Assembly (NCBI GenBank): GCA_963840835.1
Contig: CAWJAM010000007.1
Span: 62,001 to 126,000 of the forward strand
Direction of reading: 5' to 3'
Length of the DNA stretch: 64,000 bases
Origin: Rubrobacter_D sp963840835
Lineage (GTDB): Bacteria; Actinomycetota; Rubrobacteria; Rubrobacterales; Rubrobacteraceae
Position numbers and translations under genes: made by a program. The notes under the pieces are model-generated. The model worked only from the letters and a program-made list of their open reading frames with translations. It ran no database searches and was not told the origin of the DNA. This document shows positions 8,364 to 16,817 of the stretch, piece after piece. Positions within the stretch are counted from its first letter, which is position 1. Every line of letters starts with the position of its first letter.

Positions 8364-10475
8364 CTACTCGCGCGCGCTGTCGAACTCCAGGCGCACCTTG
8401 TGCTCACCATCGAGCTTGAGCGCGGCGGCGTAGGGCTTGCCTGCCTTGCTCTTGAAGCCCTTCATCTGCCCGGTGCGCCCCCTGGTGAGGAGTTGTTTGG
8501 CCTGGCCTTCGCTCAGGCGCTTGCCTGAGACCTGTTTCCAGATAGCGAAGTCGCAGCCGGTCTGCTTCCACGCCGAGCAACCGAAGGCTTTTTTGGATTC
8601 GACGACGGGAGCCCCGCACTTGGGGCAGGCGCCGAGAGGCTCGCGGCTGCGGGAGGGGGCCGCTAGCCTCTCTCCTTCCATTCCGCGAACCTCGTCGACG
8701 AGCTTCGTGGTGAAGCCGCTTATGTCGGCCATAAAGTCGGGGCGGCGCTCAGCACCTTTCTCCATCTTCGCGAGCCGCTCCTCCCAGCGGGCCGTGAGCT
8801 CCGCGGAGGTGAGCGGGCTCTCCCCGAGGAGCCCGATGAGGGACTTCCCCTTCTCTGTCGGGACGAGGGCTTTCTTCTCGCGTTCTACATAGCCCACCTT
8901 TATGAGCCGCTCGATGGTGGCGGCACGGGTGGCCGGCGTCCCGAGACCCGAGTCCTTCATCTGCTGCCTGAGCTCCTCGTCCTCGACGAGCTTGCCCGCC
9001 GTCTCCATGGCCCCGAGGAGCGCGGACTCCGAGTAACGCGGCGGGGGCTTCGTCTCACCCTCCTTGACGCCGACCTTGGCCACAGCCCACTCCTGACCGA
9101 CTTCGATGGGCGGCAACACGGGCGGCTCTCTCTCTTTGCGCCCTCCGACCCCGTCAGGGTACAGCGCCCGCCAACCCGCCTCCAGCACGACGCGCCCGCG
9201 AGAGAGGAAAGTCTCCTCCCTGACCTCCGTCACCACGATCGTGTTCTCGAAGCGGGCCGCGGGGAAGAACACGGCCAGAAAGCGCCTGGCCACCAGATCG
9301 TAGACCTTAGCCTCATCCGGCGGTAGCCCACCCGACGACTTCTTGTTGGTCGGGACGATGGCGTGGTGGTCGGTGACCTTCGAGTCGTCCACGATGCGCT
9401 TGCTGATCGGGAGCTTCTGCGCTTCGAGGAGCTTCTCGGCGAAGGGAGACAGGTCGGGGAGCGCCCCTGCGGCCTCGACCCGCTTCTGGAGGCCGCCGAC
9501 CATGTCCCTGGAGAGGTAGCGGCTGGAGGTGCGCGGGTAGGTGATGAGCTTCCTCTCCTCGTAGAGCGCCTGGGCGGCACGCAGCGTGCGCTCCGCCGTG
9601 AACCCGTAGCGGGCGTTGGCGTTGCGCTGCAGCTCGGTCAGGTCGTAGAGGAGCGGCGGTTTCTCCGTCGCCGTCTTCTTCTGCGCCTTGCGTACGGTCC
9701 CGCCGCCGCCGCGCACCTTCTCTGCTATCCGGTCAGCGGCCTCCTGCGCAGGCAGTCGATTCTGCTTGTTCTTGAACCAGACGCCGTCGTATGTAAGGCC
9801 TTCGCGAAGGAAGCGGGCGTGTACGGTCCAGAACTTCTCGGGCTCGAACTCCTGTATCTCCTTCTCGCGCTCGACCAGAAGCTTGAGGGTCGGGGTCTGG
9901 ACTCGGCCCACGGAGAGGACGTTGCCCCGGCCACCGAAGCGGACCGAGTAGGCGCGGGTGGCGTTCATGCCCACGATCCAATCCGCCTCCCCCCGACTGC
10001 GGGCCGCGTCTTCGAGCGGTTTCATGGTACTGCCGTCGCGCAGGGCGCCGAAACCGGCCAGGATCGCCTCGTGGGTGAGGGAGGAGATCCACAGCCGCAT
10101 TACCGGCTTCTTACTCCCAGAGAGACCATAAAGGTAGGCGAAGATGAGCTCGCCCTCCCTTCCCGCATCGCAGGCATTGACGACCTCCGTCACAGACGGG
10201 TCCTTCATCAAACCCCTTACGACGCCGAACTGCTCGCGGGTCTTGTTGTTCACCCTGACCTTGAAGCGCCCCGGCAGAATAGGCAGGCTCTCCAGACGCC
10301 ACTTCTTATACTCCTCGCCGTAAGCGTCGGGCGGCGCCAGCTCCGCCAGATGTCCCAGCGCCCAGGTAACCGTCCAGCCGTCACCGACCAGCGCCCCTTT
10401 CTCCCTCCTGTGCCTCCCTAGGGCACCCGCAATGTCCCGCCCAACAGACGGCTTCTCGGCGACGATGAGCCTCAT
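8364..10475 (-). CDS. topB: DNA topoisomerase III
   Basis: Type IA topoisomerase that relaxes and decatenates DNA through a transient 5'-phosphotyrosine. The N-terminal TOPRIM domain starts with LIVAEKPSVGRDIA and includes the acidic triad region CDAGREGELIF near residue 105. The catalytic tyrosine lies in KLITYPRTSSRYL near residue 315. Domain order and 703 residues match bacterial TopB. The C-terminus has a CPKC / CSAWKQTGC block, a divergent zinc-ribbon-like repeat followed by a TopB-type C-terminal domain. It is monocistronic, and a -10 box 7 nt upstream of the ATG suggests a leaderless mRNA. Confidence 0.93.
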   Translation of the reverse strand: MRLIVAEKPSVGRDIAGALGRHRREKGALVGDGWTVTWALGHLAELAPPDAYGEEYKKWRLESLPILPGRFKVRVNNKTREQFGVVRGLMKDPSVTEVVNACDAGREGELIFAYLYGLSGSKKPVMRLWISSLTHEAILAGFGALRDGSTMKPLEDAARSRGEADWIVGMNATRAYSVRFGGRGNVLSVGRVQTPTLKLLVEREKEIQEFEPEKFWTVHARFLREGLTYDGVWFKNKQNRLPAQEAADRIAEKVRGGGGTVRKAQKKTATEKPPLLYDLTELQRNANARYGFTAERTLRAAQALYEERKLITYPRTSSRYLSRDMVGGLQKRVEAAGALPDLSPFAEKLLEAQKLPISKRIVDDSKVTDHHAIVPTNKKSSGGLPPDEAKVYDLVARRFLAVFFPAARFENTIVVTEVREETFLSRGRVVLEAGWRALYPDGVGGRKEREPPVLPPIEVGQEWAVAKVGVKEGETKPPPRYSESALLGAMETAGKLVEDEELRQQMKDSGLGTPATRAATIERLIKVGYVEREKKALVPTEKGKSLIGLLGESPLTSAELTARWEERLAKMEKGAERRPDFMADISGFTTKLVDEVRGMEGERLAAPSRSREPLGACPKCGAPVVESKKAFGCSAWKQTGCDFAIWKQVSGKRLSEGQAKQLLTRGRTGQMKGFKSKAGKPYAAALKLDGEHKVRLEFDSARE

Positions 10476-10482
10476 ACAAAAT

Positions 10483-10488
10483 AGTATA
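10483..10488 (-). promoter_or_regulatory. Probable -10 box of a leaderless topB transcript
   Basis: Minus-strand TATACT, separated by exactly 7 nt from the topB ATG. That spacing would place the transcription start on the A of the ATG. No ribosome binding site is seen in front of topB, which fits leaderless initiation, common in actinobacteria. No convincing -35 was found. Confidence 0.45.
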
Positions 10489-10610
10489 CGTACACGAAGG
10501 ATGATACCTACACAAAATCCGCCAGCCCTACATCGGTTTGAACAGGTACCGCCCCACCAAGGATCGCACGACCGGCCGAAACAACCCAGCGTTCAACAAA
10601 AAAGCCTGAA

Positions 10611-10744
10611 GCGATTAGCAGAGGTCAAGACCTCTGCTAATCGCGCACTTCAGCACTTCAGCTAGTCAGCATTTCAGCAAGAACAAAACCTGAAATGCTG
10701 ACTGGCTGACAAGCGGAGGCGCTAGCCGGAGCGTGCTAACGAGT
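10611..10744. repeat. Palindromic repeat family 1, copy B, fused to a family 2 fragment
   Basis: A perfect 16-bp-arm hairpin occupies 10611-10644 (GCGATTAGCAGAGGTC, two-base loop, exact complement). Then comes the CAGCACTTCAGC...AAGAACAA...TGAAATGCTGAC long hairpin (about 10651-10710). Instead of the terminal hairpin of copies A, C and D, the sequence continues with GCTGACAAGCGGAGGCGC, a family 2 unit. The arms of the first hairpin differ from copies C and D at matching positions on both sides. Confidence 0.85.
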
Positions 10745-10955
10745 CGAGTCCGGGGGGGCGAAGATGCGATGGGAAAAGTAGGGAAAGGAGGAGACGCCCT
10801 CGCCCGGACCCTATAATAGCCGACCACCGGCGATACGATGTTCGGGTAATTGATCACCGCCCGCAGTCCACATGCCGGGATTGTATACACCGCATGTGAA
10901 ACCACGATGAAACGGGGATGAATTTTCTTTCATCTTGAACTTTTCTGGTAGGCCT

Positions 10956-11636
<681 letters not shown>

Positions 11637-11660
11637 CGCTGCCCTCTCTTCCCGATCGCA

Positions 11661-11668
11661 AGTATAAT
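11661..11668. promoter_or_regulatory. Overlapping divergent -10 boxes between response regulator and kinase
   Basis: The octamer AGTATAAT reads TATAAT on the plus strand (11663-11668) toward the kinase and TATACT on the minus strand (11661-11666) toward the response regulator. Both are close to consensus; clear -35 hexamers were not seen on either side. Shared -10 bases would make the two promoters mutually exclusive. Confidence 0.4.
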
Positions 11669-11691
11669 CCATCTCGATACGACCGACTCAA

Positions 11692-13281
11692 GTGTGTCTG
11701 GAAGGGCGTCCCGTGAGGCTTCCCATCGTGCTCCGCCGCATTGGCCGCCTCGTCGCCGGAGGCGTTGTGGCCAGCCTGGCATTTTGGACCTTCAAGGTGC
11801 TGCGCACCGGCAGGCAGGGAAGTCCAGATCGGTCGCATCGGGACGACGGGCGTTTCAGGTTCCACGCGGACAACGCGACGGACCTCTTCTACCGCTACCG
11901 TTTGGGGCCGGAGGCCGGCTACGAGTACGTGAGCCCGTCGTCCACCGCCATCACCGGCTACAGCCCCGAGGAGCACTACGCCGATCCGGACCTCGGACTG
12001 AGGCAGGTCCATCCCGACGACAGACACTTGCTGAAGAGTTCGGGGCGCTTCCCGGAAGAGCCGCTCTTACTGCGCTGGTACAGGAAGGACGGAGCCCTGA
12101 TCTGGACCGAGCAGCGCAACAAGCCGATCTACGACCGGGCTGGCAACGTCATCGCCATCGAGGGCATCGCGCGGGACGTCACGGGACGCAAGCACGCCGA
12201 GGAGGCGCTGCGCAAGAGTGAAGCACGCTTTCGCCTGCTCGCGGAGAAGATGAGCGATCTCGTCTGCCTGCACGAGCCGGATGGACGTTACCTCTACGTC
12301 AGCCCCTCGAGCCGGCGCCTCCTCGGCTACGAGCCCGAAGACCTGTTTGGGACCGACCCATACGACCTCTTTCATCCGGAGGACTTGATACGCATCCGCA
12401 CCGAAGCCCACGAGAAGGCGCTCGAAGGACAAGGTGCCGTCTCCGTGACGTACCGCATCCGCAAGAGATCGGGGGAATACATCTGGTTCGAGACTCTCAC
12501 GGAGCCTATCCTCGGCGAAAGCGGCGAAGTCGTTCGCCTCCAGACAGCCTCGCGCGACGTCAGCGAGCGTAAGCGCGCGGAGCAGGCACTCGCCGAGGCC
12601 GCACGCGCCAAGGCCGAGTTCCTCGCCGAGGTCTCCCACGAACTCAGAACCCCCCTGACCGTGATCCGGGGCAACGCGGAGATCGGACTCGAACTCGAGT
12701 GCGACCACGAAGAGCTCCTGCACGAGATAGTCAGGGAGTCATCGACGATGTCCCGGATGGTCGAGGACCTGCTCTTCCTGGCCCGCTCGGAGTCGGCCGC
12801 ACCACCGTTCCGGATGGGGCCCGTGGAGGCGAAGGTTCTGCTGAGCAGCCTCGCGCACAGGGCCAAATCCCTCGCCGCCGAACACGGCGCCAAGCTCGAT
12901 ACCACGCTCTCGGGGACCGGGCTCGTCAGGGTCGACCCCATGCGTGTGGAACAGGCGATACTCGCCCTGGTAGACAACGCCGTCAAGTACGGCCCGGAAG
13001 GCCAGAGCATAACCCTGAGGTCCGCCTCCTCGGCCAGCGAGTTGCGCGTCGAGGTCACAGACCGGGGACCTGGCATACCCGAAACGGAGCTGCCGCGCGT
13101 CTTCGAACGCTTCTACCGGCTGGACGGCGTCGATGAGCCGGGCAGCGGCCTCGGCCTCTCCATAGCCCAGACCATCGCGGAAGCCCACGGCGGACGCATC
13201 GAGGCCAAGAGCCGCCCAGGAGAGGGAACCCACATGTCGCTGGTCCTCCCTTTACTCTCCGACACGGGTCAGGTTCGCTAG
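11692..13281 (+). CDS. PAS-domain sensor histidine kinase
   Basis: Membrane-linked sensor kinase of 529 residues. A single hydrophobic segment (about residues 15-30) is followed by two PAS domains (about 55-165 and 175-290), each ending in a PAC-like IARDVTGRKHAEE or SRDVSERKRAEQ. The HisKA domain has the H-box AEVSHELRTPLT near residue 315, and the HATPase has N-box VDNAVKYG and G-boxes DRGPGIP and GSGLGLSIA. Start is GTG; a second in-frame GTG at 11713 is possible. It is divergent from, and presumably phosphorylates, the OmpR-type regulator at 10956. Confidence 0.88.
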   Translation: MCLEGRPVRLPIVLRRIGRLVAGGVVASLAFWTFKVLRTGRQGSPDRSHRDDGRFRFHADNATDLFYRYRLGPEAGYEYVSPSSTAITGYSPEEHYADPDLGLRQVHPDDRHLLKSSGRFPEEPLLLRWYRKDGALIWTEQRNKPIYDRAGNVIAIEGIARDVTGRKHAEEALRKSEARFRLLAEKMSDLVCLHEPDGRYLYVSPSSRRLLGYEPEDLFGTDPYDLFHPEDLIRIRTEAHEKALEGQGAVSVTYRIRKRSGEYIWFETLTEPILGESGEVVRLQTASRDVSERKRAEQALAEAARAKAEFLAEVSHELRTPLTVIRGNAEIGLELECDHEELLHEIVRESSTMSRMVEDLLFLARSESAAPPFRMGPVEAKVLLSSLAHRAKSLAAEHGAKLDTTLSGTGLVRVDPMRVEQAILALVDNAVKYGPEGQSITLRSASSASELRVEVTDRGPGIPETELPRVFERFYRLDGVDEPGSGLGLSIAQTIAEAHGGRIEAKSRPGEGTHMSLVLPLLSDTGQVR

Positions 13282-13380
13282 CCGTCCGACAAAACTCGCC
13301 CCAAAGCCGCAAGATGCTTATCGTCTCTGCCTCTATGGCCGGGATCGCGGTTAAAATAGGACCGTTACCAGAAGGGAGGT

Positions 13381-14418
13381 ATGGTTCCGATGGCATCCGA
13401 CACGGCCGAGACCAAGCTCCGGGCGGTCGCGCGGCGGCCGGCGCGCGGGTCGCTGGGGAACTTCTTGGGGGATCTCAGGGACCTCTTTCGCTACGAGACG
13501 CTCAAGGCTACCGTACAGGAGTTCATACGCGACGACGCGTTGGGCCTCGCCGCGCAGCTAGCCTTCTACCTGATACTCGCGATCTTTCCCTTCATCCTGT
13601 TCTGCGTAGCGATCCTCGACGTCTTCTCCAGCTCGAGCCCGCAGTTCGTCACGGAGCTCTTCGACTACTTGAGGCGGCTCCTGCCGGCGCAGGTCTTCGG
13701 CCTGATCCAGGCCTACACCGAGAACACTTTGCGCAACTCAGACACGGCTCCTGGCCTACTGTCCGTCGGCATTCTCGGCACGGTCTGGGCCGCCTCGGGG
13801 GCCTTCGCCGCCCTCATCAACGCCCTCAACCGCGCCTACGACGTGCAGGAGACGCGGCCCTTCTGGAAGGTCAGGGGCATCGCCATCCTGATGACGCTAG
13901 GCCTCTCGGCGCTCACGTTGATTGGCGTGCTGCTCCTGGTCGCCGGACCTTCGATCGGGCGCACCATAGCCGAGGTCTTTACTCTGGGCGACGAGTTCAT
14001 GGTCGTCTGGAACGTAGCGCGGTGGCCGGCGGCGCTCCTCTTTATGTTCGTGACGGTGGCCCTCCTCTTCTACTTCGCCCCAGACGCCAACCAGCCGTTT
14101 CGCTGGATCACACCCGGCGGCTTCGTCGGCATCCTGCTCTGGGTGCTCGCGAGCGTCGTCTTCAACCTGTACCTGAGCAGCGACTTCAACACCTACGACA
14201 GGACATACGGGTCCATCGGCACCGTCATCATCCTGCTCCTCTACCTCTACATTTCCTCCCTGACCATCCTCTTCGGCGCCACCCTTAACGCCACGCTCGT
14301 CAGGATAAAAGAAGAGGTCTCAGGAGAGCGGATCCTCGACGCCGAACCCGCAAACGAGAAGCCCGACGTAGTCGACGAAGAGACAATAGAGAAGGACAAC
14401 AAGTCGGAGGAGGAGTAG
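13381..14418 (+). CDS. YihY/BrkB family membrane protein
   Basis: Integral membrane protein of 345 residues with six hydrophobic segments, after about 65 soluble N-terminal residues. Family signatures are DALGLAAQLAFYLILAIFPF (about 57-76), GTVWAASGAFAALINALNRAYD, and the late DRTYGSIGTVIILLLYLY. Family members were once misnamed ribonuclease BN; their molecular function is not settled. The ATG is preceded by GGGAGGT 1 to 8 nt away, and a second ATG three codons on has better spacing. The last 40 residues are highly acidic. A tRNA gene follows 47 bp downstream. Confidence 0.85.
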   Translation: MVPMASDTAETKLRAVARRPARGSLGNFLGDLRDLFRYETLKATVQEFIRDDALGLAAQLAFYLILAIFPFILFCVAILDVFSSSSPQFVTELFDYLRRLLPAQVFGLIQAYTENTLRNSDTAPGLLSVGILGTVWAASGAFAALINALNRAYDVQETRPFWKVRGIAILMTLGLSALTLIGVLLLVAGPSIGRTIAEVFTLGDEFMVVWNVARWPAALLFMFVTVALLFYFAPDANQPFRWITPGGFVGILLWVLASVVFNLYLSSDFNTYDRTYGSIGTVIILLLYLYISSLTILFGATLNATLVRIKEEVSGERILDAEPANEKPDVVDEETIEKDNKSEEE

Positions 14419-14465
14419 GCAGACGCGCGAAGACGCCGGCCGTCTTTGATATACTCCCGTGCTCT

Positions 14466-14555
14466 GGAGGAGTGGCCGAGTGGTTGAAGGCGGCACCCTG
14501 CTAAGGTGTTATACCTCTCAACGGGGTATCGAGGGTTCGAATCCCTCCTCCTCCG
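14466..14555 (+). tRNA. tRNA-Ser (anticodon GCU)
   Basis: A 90-nt cloverleaf can be folded by eye. The acceptor stem GGAGGAG pairs fully with CTCCTCC. The TPsiC arm is GAGGG-TTCGAAT-CCCTC. The anticodon loop CTGCTAA gives GCU, reading AGC and AGU. A long variable arm, as in class II tRNA-Ser, is present, with a G discriminator at 14555. CCA is not encoded. A family 2 repeat starts at the very next base. Confidence 0.95.
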
Positions 14556-14879
14556 CTTCTCAGCACGCTTCGGCCTCCGCTTGTCAGCACGTTCCAGCCT
14601 TCGGCTTCTACTTGTCAGCACGCTCAGGCTGACGCCTTCGCTTGTCAGCAACGCTTCGGCCTTCGGCCTCGCTTTCAGCTTTTTTGGTTCCGGCCTCGCT
14701 CTGCTGCGCGAGAGGAACTGCCGCCGATGGCGGTCGGGTTCGCCGATCAAGGCGACGCCCCGAGACGACTTCCTGACAAGGCGCGAAGCACCGTGCTGAC
14801 AAGCGAAGGCGTCAGCCTGAGCGTGCTGACAAGGCGCGGAGCGCCGTGCTGACAAACCTGCGTAGCAGGCGTGCTGAAA
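14556..14879. repeat. Family 2 hairpin-array repeat, long copy 1
   Basis: The left part has four CTTGTCAGCACG-like units separated by small hairpins, and the right part has the complementary CGTGCTGACAAG units. They flank a core with TTTCAGCTTTTTTGGTTC and CGAGACGACTTCCTGACA, so the whole is a loose inverted repeat of about 320 bp. The same core occurs at 61205-61412 and, reversed, at 35372-35719. It abuts the 3' end of tRNA-Ser. Reading frames across it are low-complexity artefacts of the repeats. Confidence 0.85.
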
Positions 14880-14883
14880 TGCC

Positions 14884-14911
14884 GAGAGGGCCGGATTTCT
14901 CCGGCCCTCTC
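14884..14911. terminator. GC-rich hairpin, possible bidirectional terminator
   Basis: Perfect 11-bp arms GAGAGGGCCGG and CCGGCCCTCTC with loop ATTTCT. It lies between the repeat after tRNA-Ser and the 3' end of the small minus-strand gene at 15014. There is no long T-run, so intrinsic termination is plausible but not certain. Confidence 0.4.
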
Positions 14912-14920
14912 ACAGCCACG

Positions 14921-14989
14921 TGAAGGGGGATGGACAGCCCTCAAATGTCTCCGAAGGAGACCCGGGACCTCACTGTGCATCCCCCTTCA
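14921..14989. other. Nested hairpin structure
   Basis: Outer arms TGAAGGGGGATG and CATCCCCCTTCA (12 bp, perfect) enclose an inner hairpin GTCTCC-GAA-GGAGAC at 14947-14961. It lies 25 bp beyond the stop of the 15014 gene and could be its 3' structured end, or a small structured RNA. No coding potential is seen here. Confidence 0.45.
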
Positions 14990-15013
14990 TGGGCTCTGTA
15001 CGTCGCGCGCCAT

Positions 15014-15214
15014 CTACATCATGCCGCGCAACTCGGCAACCATATCCAGGCCCTGCTGCTTGCACAGGTCCTTGGGACGCATGATCGCCTGCTCATCCAG
15101 CAGGTTGCGGGTCCTGGCCTCCTTCTCGAGGTGACGCTCGATCACGTCTATGGCCCGGTCCACATCCTCGCGGGTAACCTCACGGGTCTTCTCGTGGGAG
15201 ATAGTCAAAGTCAC
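15014..15214 (-). CDS. Small hypothetical protein
   Basis: A 66-residue charged, largely helical protein of unknown function, with a central acidic/basic stretch (DVDRAIDVIERHLEKEA). No family is recognised. The start at 15214 (GTG, then TLTISHEK) is chosen because AGGAGGTG lies 9 nt before it; a GTG at 15226 would overlap that ribosome site. A near-consensus promoter lies about 70 bp upstream, and structured sequences follow the stop. The strong promoter and ribosome site argue that it is a real, expressed gene. Confidence 0.65.
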   Translation of the reverse strand: MTLTISHEKTREVTREDVDRAIDVIERHLEKEARTRNLLDEQAIMRPKDLCKQQGLDMVAELRGMM

Positions 15215-15285
15215 TTGTCTACTCACCTCCTTCCCGTCGCGGATTCGACGGAGTTTGTAACATTTGATCCGCCTTCGCTGACTCC

Positions 15286-15314
15286 AGGGTAAAGGCGCGT
15301 CAACCCCTTGTCAA
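15286..15314 (-). promoter_or_regulatory. Promoter of the small hypothetical gene
   Basis: On the minus strand TTGACA (15309-15314) is followed after exactly 17 bp by TACCCT (15286-15291). The -35 is a perfect consensus hexamer and the -10 fits TAnnnT. It would give a 5' leader of roughly 65 nt before the GTG at 15214. Confidence 0.6.
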
Positions 15315-15366
15315 GAAGAATTTTCGGCTTTTTGTATTGGCCAAAGGGCCGAAGATTGGCGGAGCT

Positions 15367-16089
15367 CTACCCGGATCCCGGAACACACCCGACGAAGGTG
15401 CCGCCGACGAGGCACGGCACTACGGGCACCGTGTCCTCGGACAGGCAGAAATCCAGGTCCCGCTCGTAACCGAGTTGCTTGAGCCTGCGTGCCGCGCTGT
15501 TGTTCAGGAGCGCATTCACGGGGCGGGACAGGTAACGCTCGACGGCGCGCCCGGCCCGCCCGTCCAATTTTGTGCCGCGAGAGCGTAGCCGGTACAGAAT
15601 CGCCCCGGCGGCTGCCTCGTCCTCGGAGGCGTGGTGACCCTCCCAGCCGCATCCGACCACCGTGACGCGCCCTCCGGCCGAATCGGTGGCCAGGACGTCG
15701 GCGAGGGCCGTGGCGTTCACGAAGGCCCCGGTGAAGATGGCTGGCGCGCGGGAAGCGGCCTCGATGATGCGGGTGCCGTTGGTGGTGGAGAGGGCGACGG
15801 TGGAGCCCGGCTGTATCTCCGCGGCAAGGATCTCGGTCGGCGAGTTCCCGAAGTCGAAGCCCTCGACCTTCGTGCTCCCCCGCTCCCCGACGCGGAAGTC
15901 GGCTGCGATGGACGCGCCGTCTTCGATGGAGGCTACCGGGACGACGCGGGCGCCCTTCGAGAGAAGGACGGCGATCGTGGTGCTCGCCCTTAAGGCGTCC
16001 ACGACGACTATCGTGGAGCCGGCACGGGCGGCGGCCCGCGCTCCCGATACTCCGCCCGCGTAGACGGCGATCATGCTCCTCTTCGACAC
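15367..16089 (-). CDS. comB: 2-phosphosulfolactate phosphatase family protein ComB
   Basis: Magnesium-dependent phosphatase that removes phosphate from 2-phosphosulfolactate. In methanogens this is a step toward coenzyme M; bacterial homologues are common, but their physiological role is unclear. Recognised by VVVDALRASTTI near residue 30, FDFGNSP near 80, STTNGTRII near 104 and the VGCGWEGHHASEDEAAAG block near 147. The length of about 240 residues is typical. Start at GTG 16089 is preferred over 16092 because a TATAAT box ends 6 nt upstream, giving a leaderless mRNA that begins at that GTG. Confidence 0.85.
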   Translation of the reverse strand: MSKRSMIAVYAGGVSGARAAARAGSTIVVVDALRASTTIAVLLSKGARVVPVASIEDGASIAADFRVGERGSTKVEGFDFGNSPTEILAAEIQPGSTVALSTTNGTRIIEAASRAPAIFTGAFVNATALADVLATDSAGGRVTVVGCGWEGHHASEDEAAAGAILYRLRSRGTKLDGRAGRAVERYLSRPVNALLNNSAARRLKQLGYERDLDFCLSEDTVPVVPCLVGGTFVGCVPGSG

Positions 16090-16095
16090 CACCGA

Positions 16096-16101
16096 ATTAT
16101 A
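16096..16101 (-). promoter_or_regulatory. -10 box of probable leaderless comB transcript
   Basis: Perfect TATAAT on the minus strand with 6 nt to the GTG at 16089. Together with the topB case it suggests that leaderless genes in this genome carry a -10 box 6 to 7 nt before the start codon. Confidence 0.45.
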
Positions 16102-16131
16102 CGGGGCCGACGTGGAGAAAGCGTCGCACGG

Positions 16132-16817
16132 TTAGCTTCCATCGTGCCCCAACCCGGCTTCGCGGGCGCGGACTATAGCCTGGGAGCGGTCGGCGACCTG
16201 GAGCTTGAGGAAGACGTTGGAGACGTGGTTGCGCACGGTCTTGGCGCTGAGGTGGAGGCGGCGGGCGATGTCCCCGTTGCTCATGCCCCGGGCGATCAGG
16301 TCCAGTATCTCGGCCTCCCTGGCGGTGAGATCGGGGAACGCCTCCGACGGAGAGACGGACCTGGTAGCAGAGAAGAAGCCCATGATCCTGGCTGCTATCT
16401 CAGGCCCGAAGTGGGCCTCCCCCCTGACGACCGCGCCCACCACCTCGAGAACCTCCTCGCCGTCGGCGCCCTTGAGGACGTACCCTCTGGCCCCAGCCCG
16501 CATCGCGGCGAACACCGAGTCATCGTCCCCGAGCATGGTCACCACGACTACCGCCACGGCGGGGCTAGACGCCGCTATCCTGCGGGTGGCCTCTATGCCG
16601 TTCATGCCGGGCATCTGGAGGTCCATCAGGACGACGTCCGGCGACAGCTCGGCGGCCATTCGTACGGCCTCTTCGCCATCGGCCGCTTCACCCACGACCT
16701 CGTAGCCAGGTGTCGAGGTGAACATGGCCCGCATCCCGTACCGGAACAGGGTGTGATCGTCGACTATCAGGACACGGATATTCGAGGTATCAGGTTATCG
16801 TGGAACTTCGCGCTCAT
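16132..16817 (-). pseudogene. NarL/LuxR-family response regulator, frameshifted at the N-terminus
   Basis: The receiver domain (Asp in VVLMDLQMPG, Lys in YVLKGADGE) and the LuxR-type helix-turn-helix (FPDLTAREAEILDLIARG, SAKTVRNHV) are intact. In frame, the N-terminus can be read back to IRVLIVDDHTLFRYG, but a TAA lies seven codons before that isoleucine and there is no ATG, GTG or TTG in between. A natural start, ATG AGC GCG AAG at 16817, exists in another frame and leads to the same point. A 1-nt loss or 2-nt gain near 16780 therefore broke the gene. The short frame from 16734 would lack the first receiver strand and acidic pair. It could be sequencing error, decay or recoding. Confidence 0.7.

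Larger units (their letters stand above)
10476..10955. other. 480-bp intergenic region between topB and the OmpR-type regulator
   Basis: It holds the topB promoter at one end and a family 1 palindromic repeat joined to a family 2 fragment in the middle (10611-10744). About 210 bp follow before the convergent-side stop of the response regulator gene. No convincing protein frame is present: the 79-codon minus frame across 10666-10905 runs through the repeat and is not credible. Confidence 0.5.

Noticed and set aside
9363..10421. 352-codon plus-strand open frame
   Set aside because: Antisense to topB, whose motifs are unambiguous. The composition is that of a mirror frame.
14466..14879. Phage or island attachment site at tRNA-Ser
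   Set aside because: A repeat begins at the 3' end of the tRNA, but no integrase gene and no duplicated tRNA 3' end were seen downstream in the window.
14556..14880. Protein-coding frames across the family 2 repeat
   Set aside because: They are made of repeat units (SARFGLRLSARSS and similar), change with orientation and have no homologous copies in frame elsewhere.
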